Below, one piece after another: positions 8,551-15,171 of a stretch of 64,000 bases of DNA (the first letter of the stretch is position 1; each line of letters starts with the position of its first letter). The translations under genes were made by a program, and so were the position numbers. This DNA is from Streptomyces sp. NBS 14/10 (lineage in GTDB: Bacteria; Actinomycetota; Actinomycetes; Streptomycetales; Streptomycetaceae). The stretch lies in contig NZ_NCSM01000004.1 of assembly GCF_002224125.1 (NCBI RefSeq), positions 550,130-614,129 on the forward strand, given 5' to 3'. The notes under the pieces were generated by a model that was not told the DNA's origin, made no database searches, and was given only the letters and a program-made list of their open reading frames with translations.

Positions 8551-9521
8551 CGGAACACACCTCCCGCGCCGAAGGAAAGCGGCAGGAACCGCTCTGCCAT
8601 GAGGGCGTAGCCCGCCGCGTTGGGATGCAGACCGTCCGGGAAGTCCGCGAGATCGTCGGGGCCGAACAGCGTGGTTCCGTCGACGAGATGGAGGTTTCCG
8701 TCACCGGCCTTGCGCCGCTTCTCGACGTGCAGGGCGAGCAAGTCGCGGACACGTGTCAGTGTGAGCGCGCCGTTCGCCAGCTCGGCGGGTCGGTCGACGG
8801 TGTAAACCCGATGGTCGGCGTCCACCAGCGTCGGACCGGGCCGGGTTTCGGCGGCCGGACACACGATGGGCGAGACGATCAGGACTGGGGTGTCCGGGTG
8901 CCCGTCGCGGATCGTGTCGAGAAAACCGTGGAGCGCCGGGACGAAGGTGCGTTCCCGCATGGTGGCGCCGTTGACGACGTTGATGCCCAGCTCCAGGCTG
9001 ATCACGCTCGCGGGCAGGTCACGGATGGCGCGGGCCATGAAGGGGTCGAGGTGGCACTCACCGCCCAGGCCGAGATTGAGCAGGCTCCGGCTCGCCGATC
9101 GGGCGACGAGCGCGGGCCAGGTCCCGGTTGGCCGGTCGGCCTCCGCGCACTGACTGATCGAGCTGCCGTGGTGCACCCACAGCGGACCACTGGCGGGGGC
9201 CGGCCGCAGCGAGGCCCCGTCCGGGACACGTACGTCGAGCAGCTGGAGCGATGCGTCGACGGGGAGCCAGATCTCCACGCGCCGTTCCCGGGCCCGCTCC
9301 CCGATCCGGAAGCGGACGGTGGCGGGCTCGCCCGGCCGGGCGTCCACGGCGCCGGTGACCGGGTTGAGTACGACCAGGGTGTGTTCAGCCGCTACGACTG
9401 GTTCGCGCAGCTCGCCGTCGACCACCAGGTCGAAGACAACGCCGGGGGTCGGCACGCCCGGAGGCAGGACCAGCGTCAGTCGGGCGTCGAGTTCGATCTC
9501 GGTGGCACAGCAGGACGACAT
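8547..9521 (-). CDS. SGNH/GDSL-type esterase, N-terminally truncated
   Basis: The catalytic SGNH domain is complete. GPLWVHHGSSIS carries the nucleophile Ser, LNLGLGGEC the Gly block, SLELGINVVNGATM the Asn block and DGLHPNAAGYALMAERFLP the Asp/His block. An upstream beta domain (from ATEIELDARLTLVLPP) is retained only in part; its natural N-terminus has been replaced by a LacI-family stump in another frame. An internal ATG at 9521, giving about 324 residues, could still start translation. Family members deacetylate carbohydrates, fitting the plant-polysaccharide operon. The stop overlaps the next gene's GTG. Activity after truncation is uncertain. Confidence 0.7.
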   Translation of the reverse strand: MSSCCATEIELDARLTLVLPPGVPTPGVVFDLVVDGELREPVVAAEHTLVVLNPVTGAVDARPGEPATVRFRIGERARERRVEIWLPVDASLQLLDVRVPDGASLRPAPASGPLWVHHGSSISQCAEADRPTGTWPALVARSASRSLLNLGLGGECHLDPFMARAIRDLPASVISLELGINVVNGATMRERTFVPALHGFLDTIRDGHPDTPVLIVSPIVCPAAETRPGPTLVDADHRVYTVDRPAELANGALTLTRVRDLLALHVEKRRKAGDGNLHLVDGTTLFGPDDLADFPDGLHPNAAGYALMAERFLPLSFGAGGVFR

Positions 9522-9723
9522 TGCTGCGGCCCGCCGCCAGCGCTCGGGCGGAGGCGTGGGGCCGGTACTGCAGGCGCTCCGCGGCGGCCAGCACACGCTT
9601 ACGGGTCTCTTCGGGGATGGACTGTCCGGGCCTGTTGTTGAGCACGTAGCTGACAGTCGTGGGGGACACGCCGGCCTCGCGGGCGACGCCGGCGCTCGTG
9701 GTCCGTTTGGGAGGACGCTTCAT
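9508..9723 (-). pseudogene. LacI-family repressor, N-terminal stump
   Basis: ATG 9723, preceded by GAGGG, opens a classic LacI DNA-binding domain: TSAGVAREAGVSPTTVSYVLNN is the helix-turn-helix and PHASARALAAGRSNVVLL the hinge and first strand of the core. At about residue 72 the sequence runs out of frame into the esterase gene, so the ligand-binding core is gone. The product would be a ~110-residue peptide with nonsense C-terminus, unable to dimerise normally through a core. The intact protein presumably repressed the glycan operon that follows. Confidence 0.85.
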
Positions 9724-9844
9724 GACCCTCTGATCGTCCGAGCCGTCGGCGCGGCAGAGCCGGTGTCTCAATCGTGGCCCTGCCGGTGCCATCTGCCGCA
9801 GGCATCGGCAGACACGCTGATGATACGCGTTCGGCCGCGGCCTC

Positions 9845-9860
9845 ACTGATGCGCGTCAGT
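9845..9860. promoter_or_regulatory. Near-perfect 16-bp palindrome downstream of ocd, upstream of lacI stump
   Basis: ACTGATGCGCGTCAGT is self-complementary except for one pair. It lies 15 bp beyond the end of the ornithine-cyclodeaminase-like gene and about 120 bp before the LacI ATG. It could be a LacI-type operator or part of a terminator; there is no T-run. Confidence 0.3.
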
Positions 9861-9874
9861 AGGTGCGCGCGCGA

Positions 9875-10807
9875 TCAGTCGAGGAACTTGTCGGCCAGAA
9901 GGCTTGCGATGGCCCAGTCCTGCATGGCGACACCAACGCTTTTGAACACCGTGCGCGCGCCTCGACCGGCAGAGGCAGAAGCGGAGGCAGAGGTCAGGGC
10001 GGTGCCCAGTTCGGTGAGGTCGTTCCGGGCGATGGCACCGGTCCGCAGGGCGTGGATGATCTCGCCGGACTCTTCGAGGATGGCGTCGAGTTCGTCGATG
10101 ATCACGGTGCTGTCGGCCAGCAGTTCGTCCGGCAGTTCGCGCATGGTGGGGCGGAAGGAGCCGATGGCGTTGATGTGCACCTGGGCGGGCAGGGCGGACG
10201 CGGGGAAGAGCGGGGTGGTCGCGGTGGTGGCGCAGCACACGATATGGGCGTCGCGGACGGCGGAGGCCGGATCGGTGGCGGTGCGGATCTCGGTGCCGTC
10301 CAGTTCGGCCCGCAGGGCGCCGGCCAGTGCCTCGGCGCGTTCGGCCGTCGTGCCGGCGATGGTGAGGTGGCGCAACGGGCGGACGGTGTGCACGGCGCGG
10401 ACCTGATCGGTGGCCTGGCCACCGGCGCCGATCAGGGTGAGCCGGTCGGCGTCGGGTGCGGCGAGGAGGTCGGTGGCGACTCCGACGGCAGCGCCCGTGC
10501 GCAGGGTGGTGACGGCGCCGGCGTCGGCGATCAGGTGGTCGAGCCGGTCCAGGGTGCTCCACACGACGGTGCCGGTGATGGCGGGCACGCGGTCGAAGTT
10601 CAGGCTCAGGGTCTTGACCATGGCGGACTGGGTCGGCCGGTGGTGGGCCGACATCACGAGGAACTGGCCGTCCCGCAGCGCGGTGCGCGTGGGCATCTCG
10701 AACTCCCCGCCCGCCAGGCCGACGAAGCCGCGGCGCACGGCGTCGATCGCCTCGCGCATCGACACGGCTTCCCGGACCTCGCGCTCGCTGAGGCTGATGG
10801 TCTTCAT
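9875..10807 (-). CDS. Ornithine cyclodeaminase / mu-crystallin family protein
   Basis: A 310-residue NAD(P)-dependent enzyme of the OCD/mu-crystallin superfamily. MPTRTALRDGQFLVMSAH in the substrate domain, LRTGAAVGVATDLLA, the Rossmann motif LTLIGAGGQATDQVRAV, and VCCATTATTPLF with INAIGSFRPTMRELPDEL are typical. Near the C-terminus VFKSVGVAMQDWAIA is a family signature. Substrates vary: ornithine or lysine cyclodeamination, alanine dehydrogenation, or imine reduction. ATG 10807 is chosen because the open frame upstream encodes an unrelated membrane-protein remnant. A low-complexity Ser-Ala run near residue 280 comes from a GA-rich microrepeat. No operon partner is visible, so the substrate is unresolved. 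Confidence 0.85.
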   Translation of the reverse strand: MKTISLSEREVREAVSMREAIDAVRRGFVGLAGGEFEMPTRTALRDGQFLVMSAHHRPTQSAMVKTLSLNFDRVPAITGTVVWSTLDRLDHLIADAGAVTTLRTGAAVGVATDLLAAPDADRLTLIGAGGQATDQVRAVHTVRPLRHLTIAGTTAERAEALAGALRAELDGTEIRTATDPASAVRDAHIVCCATTATTPLFPASALPAQVHINAIGSFRPTMRELPDELLADSTVIIDELDAILEESGEIIHALRTGAIARNDLTELGTALTSASASASAGRGARTVFKSVGVAMQDWAIASLLADKFLD

Positions 10808-10858
10808 GGAACTCCGTCCGTCAAGGATCTCCACATACACGTCGAGCAGGCCGAAACC

Positions 10859-10981
10859 TCGGTAAGAGCCCGTGGGTACGGCCTGCCCGAGCCGTACGAA
10901 GCGGTGGATCCGGCCGACGGCTCGGGCGAACAGTGCCACGCCGACCAGGGTCAGGACAACGACAGCCGGAGTGAGACGCGG
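10859..10981 (-). pseudogene. Remnant of the N-terminus of a membrane Fe-S oxidoreductase
   Basis: In frame just upstream of the cyclodeaminase, about 40 codons read LTPAVVVLTLVGVALFARAV and then GRIHRFVRLGQAVPTGSYR. From memory this matches the first membrane helix of the large 4Fe-4S heterodisulfide-reductase-like oxidoreductases of Streptomyces, whose N-termini share VGVALFARA..IYRFVRLGQPVP. Similarity stops abruptly after SYR. The rest of that ~700-residue protein is missing here. Confidence 0.42.
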
Positions 10982-11004
10982 TGTCCGGGACCGCTCCCGG
11001 ACAC
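10981..11004. terminator. Perfect 10-bp-stem hairpin
   Basis: GTGTCCGGGA, loop CCGC, TCCCGGACAC. There is no U-tract, as is usual in high-GC actinobacteria. It lies between the divergent ocd and XRE genes, inside the old membrane-protein remnant, so it may be a leftover or an operator rather than an active terminator. Confidence 0.45.
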
Positions 11005-11055
11005 CGTTCGGTGGGGGAGGGGCAGCTGCCTCTGAGGTCCCGCCCGCGGGTGACA

Positions 11056-11071
11056 ATTCCCTCCGGGGAAT
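11056..11071. promoter_or_regulatory. Palindromic operator ATTCCC-N4-GGGAAT upstream of the XRE regulator
   Basis: ATTCCC TCCG GGGAAT within the larger block GACAATTCCC-N4-GGGAATGG, ending 35 bp before the GTG at 11107. The same block with a different 4-base centre occurs at 12352-12367 before the NTF2-like gene. It is likely the binding site of the adjacent MmyB-like regulator. Confidence 0.7.
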
Positions 11072-11106
11072 GGCCTGGGGCCCTCCGCCGCCGTTACAAC
11101 AGGCCC

Positions 11107-11886
11107 GTGGACTTCCCTCGTGCGCTTCGCGAACGCCGTACCCGCCGTCACCTCAGCCAGCTCGACCTGGCGCTGCGGGCAGGCACCACCCAGCGGTACC
11201 TCAGCTTCGTCGAATCCGGCAGGTCCGTCCCCGGCCGGAACATGGTCGTGCGCCTGGCCGAGTCGCTGGAACTGCCGTTGCGGGAGCGCAACGAACTGCT
11301 GCTGGCCGCCGGGTACGCGCCCGCCTACCCCGAGAGCTCGCTCGACGATCCGGCGCTGGCTCCCGTGCGCACGGCAATCGACCACATCCTCCGCGGGCAT
11401 CTGCCGTATCCGGCGCTGGTTGTGGACCGGTGCGGCGGGCTGATCGCCGCGAACACCGCATTCGACCTGATCACCGAGGGTGCGGCCGCTGAGCTGGTGG
11501 GCCCGGGCACGAACATTTACCGCCTTGCGCTGCACCCCGACGGCCTGGCTCCCCGCATCCTCAACCTCGCCGAATGGGCGCGACACATCCTGGCACGCCT
11601 CGGTCACCTGGAGGAGTTGCGCGCCGAGCTCACCGGGTACGTTCCCGAGTTGGAGCCGTCCGCCGGGCTGCTGGGTTTCGCGGTTCCGCTCCGCCTGCGG
11701 TCCTCGTACGGTGAGCTGCGTCTGATGACGACCGTGACGACCTTCGCCACCGCCGTCGACGTGACACTTGCCGAGCTCAAGCTGGAGGCGTTCCTGCCGG
11801 CCGACCCGGCGACAGCCGAGGCTCTCTCGGCCGCCGCCGGGCCCGTGGCCTCTGCTGCTGCGGGTCAGGCCCCCGGGAACATGTAG
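11107..11886 (+). CDS. XRE-family regulator with MmyB-like ligand-binding domain
   Basis: 259 residues. An N-terminal Cro/XRE helix-turn-helix (residues ~3-60; LRERRTRRHLSQLDLALRAG, YLSFVESGRSVPGRNMVVRL) is followed by the PAS-like MmyB ligand-binding domain (~85-235; YPALVVDRCGGLIAANTAF, NIYRLALHPDGL, ELRLMTTVTTFATAVDVTLAELKLEAFLP). Such proteins are common in actinomycetes and usually control one neighbouring enzyme gene in response to a lipophilic ligand. The GTG at 11107 gives the canonical family N-terminus. The 3' end overlaps the convergent NTF2-like gene by 22 bp. A shared palindrome in both promoters predicts autoregulation and control of that neighbour. Confidence 0.88.
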   Translation: MDFPRALRERRTRRHLSQLDLALRAGTTQRYLSFVESGRSVPGRNMVVRLAESLELPLRERNELLLAAGYAPAYPESSLDDPALAPVRTAIDHILRGHLPYPALVVDRCGGLIAANTAFDLITEGAAAELVGPGTNIYRLALHPDGLAPRILNLAEWARHILARLGHLEELRAELTGYVPELEPSAGLLGFAVPLRLRSSYGELRLMTTVTTFATAVDVTLAELKLEAFLPADPATAEALSAAAGPVASAAAGQAPGNM

Positions 11887-12287
11887 TCGGCCTTGATCCG
11901 GCCGTCGTGGTCGAGCACCAGAATTTCCAAGCCCCCACCCACAACGTCGTCGGTTTCGGCGGACACCGCCTCCCAGCCGAACTTGACGAGGCCGTGGAGG
12001 CGTACCGCATCGGCCCGTGCCCGGAAGGTGAATCCCTTCTTCTCGACGAACCGCTCGTAGCTTCGCGCCACTCGGGTCTCGATGGCGTCGTACCCCTGAG
12101 CCTCCAGAGTCGTGTGGTCGAAGCCGAGCTCCGCGGCGATCTCCCGAATCTCCGCGGGCGGCTGAAGGATGTGAGTGCCGTCCTCGGCCCACAACCGCTC
12201 GATGGCCGCGCGGCGTCCGGCGGCGTCCGGCACTGTCCACTGAGCCATGTAGCGGTCGGCCAGGTGCTGCGGGTCGATCTCGATCAT
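11865..12287 (-). CDS. NTF2/SnoaL-like protein, probable target of the adjacent regulator
   Basis: 140 residues with a cone-shaped alpha+beta NTF2 pattern. The N-terminal helix (ADRYMAQWTVPDAAGRRAAIERLW) is followed by AEDGTHILQPP and later strands FTFRARADAVRLHGLVKFGWEAV and EILVLDHDGRIKADYMFPG. SnoaL-like proteins bind small hydrophobic molecules and act as isomerases, cyclases or ligand carriers. ATG 12287 is chosen because AAGGAG lies 6 bases before it; an ATG at 12293 touches the ribosome site. It is convergent with and overlaps the XRE gene, and carries the same ATTCCC-N4-GGGAAT palindrome upstream. Its substrate may be the regulator's ligand. Confidence 0.72.
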   Translation of the reverse strand: MIEIDPQHLADRYMAQWTVPDAAGRRAAIERLWAEDGTHILQPPAEIREIAAELGFDHTTLEAQGYDAIETRVARSYERFVEKKGFTFRARADAVRLHGLVKFGWEAVSAETDDVVGGGLEILVLDHDGRIKADYMFPGA

Positions 12288-12351
12288 GTACATCTCCTTG
12301 CCGGTCAGATCGCTTCGGATCAGATCCTGCGGCGCGCGGCGGACACCGACA

Positions 12352-12367
12352 ATTCCCCGTAGGGAAT
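12352..12367. promoter_or_regulatory. Second ATTCCC-N4-GGGAAT operator, upstream of the NTF2-like gene
   Basis: ATTCCC CGTA GGGAAT, again inside GACAATTCCC-N4-GGGAATGG. It lies about 65 bp upstream of ATG 12287 (minus strand) and 180 bp upstream of the GH84 gene on the other strand, so it could affect either. The identical outer bases but different centre argue for a real binding site. Confidence 0.7.
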
Positions 12368-12546
12368 GGGCTCTTGCGCTCCAGCCGCGCCGCGAATCGT
12401 CGGGATTCGCCGGTCCCGGGCCGTGGGTATGTGTTCAGGAAGACCGCGCACCAGGCACCGCCGCCTGCCTCGTCGCTCACTCCGCTCCACGTGTCACCGT
12501 CGTGCACCGCCGCCGTACGCCATGCCACGCCACGGAGGAGATGTCC

Positions 12547-14505
12547 ATGCGCCGTAACTCCCGCCCTCTGGCCGCCGTGATCGCGTTCCTCACCTTCCTC
12601 GGGCTGCTGCTGCTCCCCGGCGCCACCGCCGCCGGGGCCGCGCCGGCGGGCAGGGCCGACCCGTTGCCGTCCGTCGTGCCACATCCGCAGACGATGGCCC
12701 GGCTGGGCCCGGATGTCACGGTGCCCGCCGAGGTGCGCGTGGTCTACGGCGACGAAGTGGACCGGCCCACGCGCGAGCTCGTCGCCTCCGTACTGCGCCG
12801 GGCGGGGGCAAAGCACCTGCGGGGCGGCACCGGGCCGGGGCTCACGGTGACCGTGGGGCGGCTTGCCGACGCCCGGGTCGCGGAGGCGCTGAGGGCCGCC
12901 GGGGGCCGGGTGCCCGAGGAACTGCCCGCGGAGGGGTACGCGCTGGCCGCGAGCGGTACCGCGGTGGCGCTCGCGGGCGCGGACACCGACGGGACGTACT
13001 ACGCGGCGCAGACGTTGCGCCAGCTGGTCACCGGCGTCCGGAAGATCGCCTCGGTGTCGATCGTGGATCATCCGCTGATGCCGCTGCGCGGGGTGATCGA
13101 GGGGTTCTACGGAAGCCCGTGGACCCACGCCGAGCGCATGGACCAGCTGGCGTTCTACGGGGACGTCAAGATGAACACATATGTCTACGCGCCCAAGGAT
13201 GACCCGTACCACCGGGAGAAGTGGCGTGAGCCGTACCCGGCCGACAAGCTCGCCCAACTCGGCGAGCTCGTCCGGCAGGCCGCCGACCACCATGTGCGGT
13301 TCACCTTCGCGCTCTCCCCTGGCACCTCCCTGTGCTACAGCGATCCCGCCGACTTCAGGACGCTTCAGGCCAAGCTGGGCGCGATGTACGACCTCGGGGT
13401 GCGCAGCTTCTCCGTGCCTCTGGACGACATCAGCTACACCCGGTGGAACTGCGCTGCCGACCGCGCCGCCTACGGTGACCCCTCGCAGCGGACCGCGGCC
13501 GTGGCGCAGGCCGATCTGCTGAACCGGGTGCAGAAGGAGTTCCTGGACGCCCGTGAGGGCACCTCGCCGCTCCAGACGGTGCCGACCGAGTACGGCGATG
13601 TCACCGACACCGCGTACAAGCGGACCCTGCGCGAGCGGCTGGACGCGCGAGTCGAGGTCATGTGGACCGGCACCGAGGTGGTGCCGCCGCGGATCACCGT
13701 GGCCGACGCCGCGCGGGCCGCCGCCGTCTGGGGACGCAAGGTGTTCGTCTGGGACAACTACCCGGTCAACGACTACGGCCAGGCCGAGGGCCGGCTGCTG
13801 CTCGCCCCGTACGACGCCCGTGAGCCCGGTCTGCACCAGCAGCTCTCCGGTCTGGTCCTCAACCCGATGAACCAGGCCGCAGCCAGCAAGGTCGCCCTGT
13901 TCGGCGGGGCGGACTTCGCCTGGAACGACACCGGATACGACCCGGACCGCACCTGGCGGGCCGCCGCCGCATACCTGGCCGGGGACCATCCGGACGCGGC
14001 CACCGTGCCCGCGCTGCTGTCCTTCTTCGACACCCAGCACCTCGCGCCCACCTTCGGCGCCGAACCCTGGCAGCCCCAGGCGCCCGAACTGGCCGCCCGG
14101 CTGGCCCGGTTCCGTACCGACTGGGACGCCGGACGGCAGCGGGCGGCGCTGGAGGCCCTGCGCCCCACCGCGGCGCTGCTGGCCACCGCGTCGGCCACCA
14201 TCAGGGCGGGCGTGGCCGACCGCGGCTTCGTGGCGGACTGTGCGCCGTGGCTGGACGCGCTGGCGCTGTGGGGCCGCGCGTTCGAACGCACTCTGGACGC
14301 GCTGGGCGCCCGGCTCGACGGCGACACCCAGCAGGCCGAGCAGTGGTTCGCCGAGGCGTCGTCGCTGGCCGGGCAGGCCGGGCGGATCCGCACGATCCCG
14401 GGCGAGACCCGCCCCGAGGGCCCGGTCCGCGTCGCCGACGGAGTGCTCGACACCTTCCTGGCGGCGGCGCCCGGACTCGGCGGAACGGGAGCGCACGCCC
14501 CGTAG
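12547..14505 (+). CDS. Secreted GH84 beta-N-acetylglucosaminidase (hyaluronidase/O-GlcNAcase-like)
   Basis: 652 residues. A Sec signal peptide (MRRNSRPLAAVIAFLTFLGLLLL, Ala-rich cleavage region near 32) is followed by a GH20/GH84 N-terminal alpha/beta domain (~40-170; GYALAASGTAVALAGADTDGTYYAAQTL) and the TIM barrel from RGVIEGFYGSPWTHAERM. The catalytic Asp pair is in FSVPLDDISY; WTGTEVVPP and VFVWDNYPVNDY are further active-site strands. A helical C-terminal region follows. Family members use substrate-assisted catalysis on terminal GlcNAc. Start ATG 12547 lies 6 bases after GGAGGAG; another ATG at 12541 abuts it. Monocistronic. A scavenging role on chitin, hyaluronan or glycoprotein remnants is inferred. 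Confidence 0.88.
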   Translation: MRRNSRPLAAVIAFLTFLGLLLLPGATAAGAAPAGRADPLPSVVPHPQTMARLGPDVTVPAEVRVVYGDEVDRPTRELVASVLRRAGAKHLRGGTGPGLTVTVGRLADARVAEALRAAGGRVPEELPAEGYALAASGTAVALAGADTDGTYYAAQTLRQLVTGVRKIASVSIVDHPLMPLRGVIEGFYGSPWTHAERMDQLAFYGDVKMNTYVYAPKDDPYHREKWREPYPADKLAQLGELVRQAADHHVRFTFALSPGTSLCYSDPADFRTLQAKLGAMYDLGVRSFSVPLDDISYTRWNCAADRAAYGDPSQRTAAVAQADLLNRVQKEFLDAREGTSPLQTVPTEYGDVTDTAYKRTLRERLDARVEVMWTGTEVVPPRITVADAARAAAVWGRKVFVWDNYPVNDYGQAEGRLLLAPYDAREPGLHQQLSGLVLNPMNQAAASKVALFGGADFAWNDTGYDPDRTWRAAAAYLAGDHPDAATVPALLSFFDTQHLAPTFGAEPWQPQAPELAARLARFRTDWDAGRQRAALEALRPTAALLATASATIRAGVADRGFVADCAPWLDALALWGRAFERTLDALGARLDGDTQQAEQWFAEASSLAGQAGRIRTIPGETRPEGPVRVADGVLDTFLAAAPGLGGTGAHAP

Positions 14506-14859
14506 CGGTGGCGGGCTCAAGCGGGAAGCGGGCAATGCGTCAGGGCTGTTCAGGCTGTTCAGGAGTTAAAGCCGTTTGTCGTCGGCGGAAATACAGACCG
14601 GATATCGGGAACCATCGCCTTGTCGCGAACGACCTATGAGGTGTGGAGCCCTTATTTCCCGCTCTGTCACCTCGCTTCTGACCTCGAGTCTTCTGAGGAA
14701 GTCGGTTCGAATCGCTGGGTGGTTCCGCCGTGAGGGGCGGAAATTTCGCGCGCTGCTGTGGCTATATCGTGGTCCGCCCCGGGGCGCTTCGTACGCCGAG
14801 GTGATCAGGCGTACGCGAATTCCCGGCGAATTCCCTACTCTGCCCACAGTGGAGCGGCA
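14506..14859. other. 354-bp intergenic region before the copper operon
   Basis: No convincing gene. It is locally AT-richer than its surroundings (for example 14730-14770, with TATATC). It holds a GGTTCGAATC box that looks like a tRNA T-loop but lacks a matching stem, and the repeat structures listed separately at 14790-14835. It probably contains the copper-operon promoter. Confidence 0.5.
14790..14835. promoter_or_regulatory. Inverted repeat plus direct repeat upstream of the copper operon
   Basis: CGTACGCC (14790-14797) and GGCGTACG (14808-14815) form an 8-bp-arm inverted repeat with a 10-bp spacer. It is followed by two direct copies of GCGAATTCCC (14815-14824, 14826-14835). The group ends 24 bp before the ATG at 14860. 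The position suits a metal-responsive operator; the regulator is not in the window and the motif does not obviously match a known CsoR or CueR box. Confidence 0.45.
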
Positions 14860-15171
14860 ATGACTTCCCACTCGGCCGGCCAGGCCCGGCCCTCACCCCA
14901 CCCCGTCGGTGAACGCCTGCGGCCCGCGTGGCCGGTCGCGGGTTTCGTCGCGCTGCTGGCCATGCTGTTCACGCTGGCGTACGCGGTGGGTGGGCTCGTC
15001 GGTCCGGTGGCCCCCGGGATGCGGCCCGGGGGCGGTGGTGGGCAGGGGACCAGCGGGCCCGCCGATCCCGGTGATCCCGCTGATTCCGGTGACATGGGTG
15101 GCATGCACGGCATGGGTGCACCCGGCATGGGCGCTCCCCGCGCGGGCGCCGGGCAGAGCGGGAGCCAATGA
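14860..15171 (+). CDS. Small membrane protein with Met/Gly/His-rich tail, copper operon leader
   Basis: 103 residues with one transmembrane helix (~25-48; WPVAGFVALLAMLFTLAYAVGGLVG) and a Gly/Pro/Asp tail carrying GDMGGMHGMGAPGMGAP. The Met and His repeats outside the membrane suggest Cu(I) binding, as in other methionine-rich copper proteins; this is inference. ATG 14860 follows GGAG. Its stop overlaps the copA start (ATGA), so the two are translationally coupled. I do not recognise a named family. Confidence 0.7.
   Translation: MTSHSAGQARPSPHPVGERLRPAWPVAGFVALLAMLFTLAYAVGGLVGPVAPGMRPGGGGGQGTSGPADPGDPADSGDMGGMHGMGAPGMGAPRAGAGQSGSQ

Noticed and set aside
14690..14725. GGTTCGAATC box resembling a tRNA T-loop
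   Set aside because: The flanking bases do not form a 5-bp T-stem, and no D-arm, anticodon arm or acceptor stem could be drawn on either strand.
14566..14871. Open frames of about 95-101 codons on both strands before the copper operon
   Set aside because: They overlap each other and the repeat elements, lack ribosome sites and do not resemble proteins.
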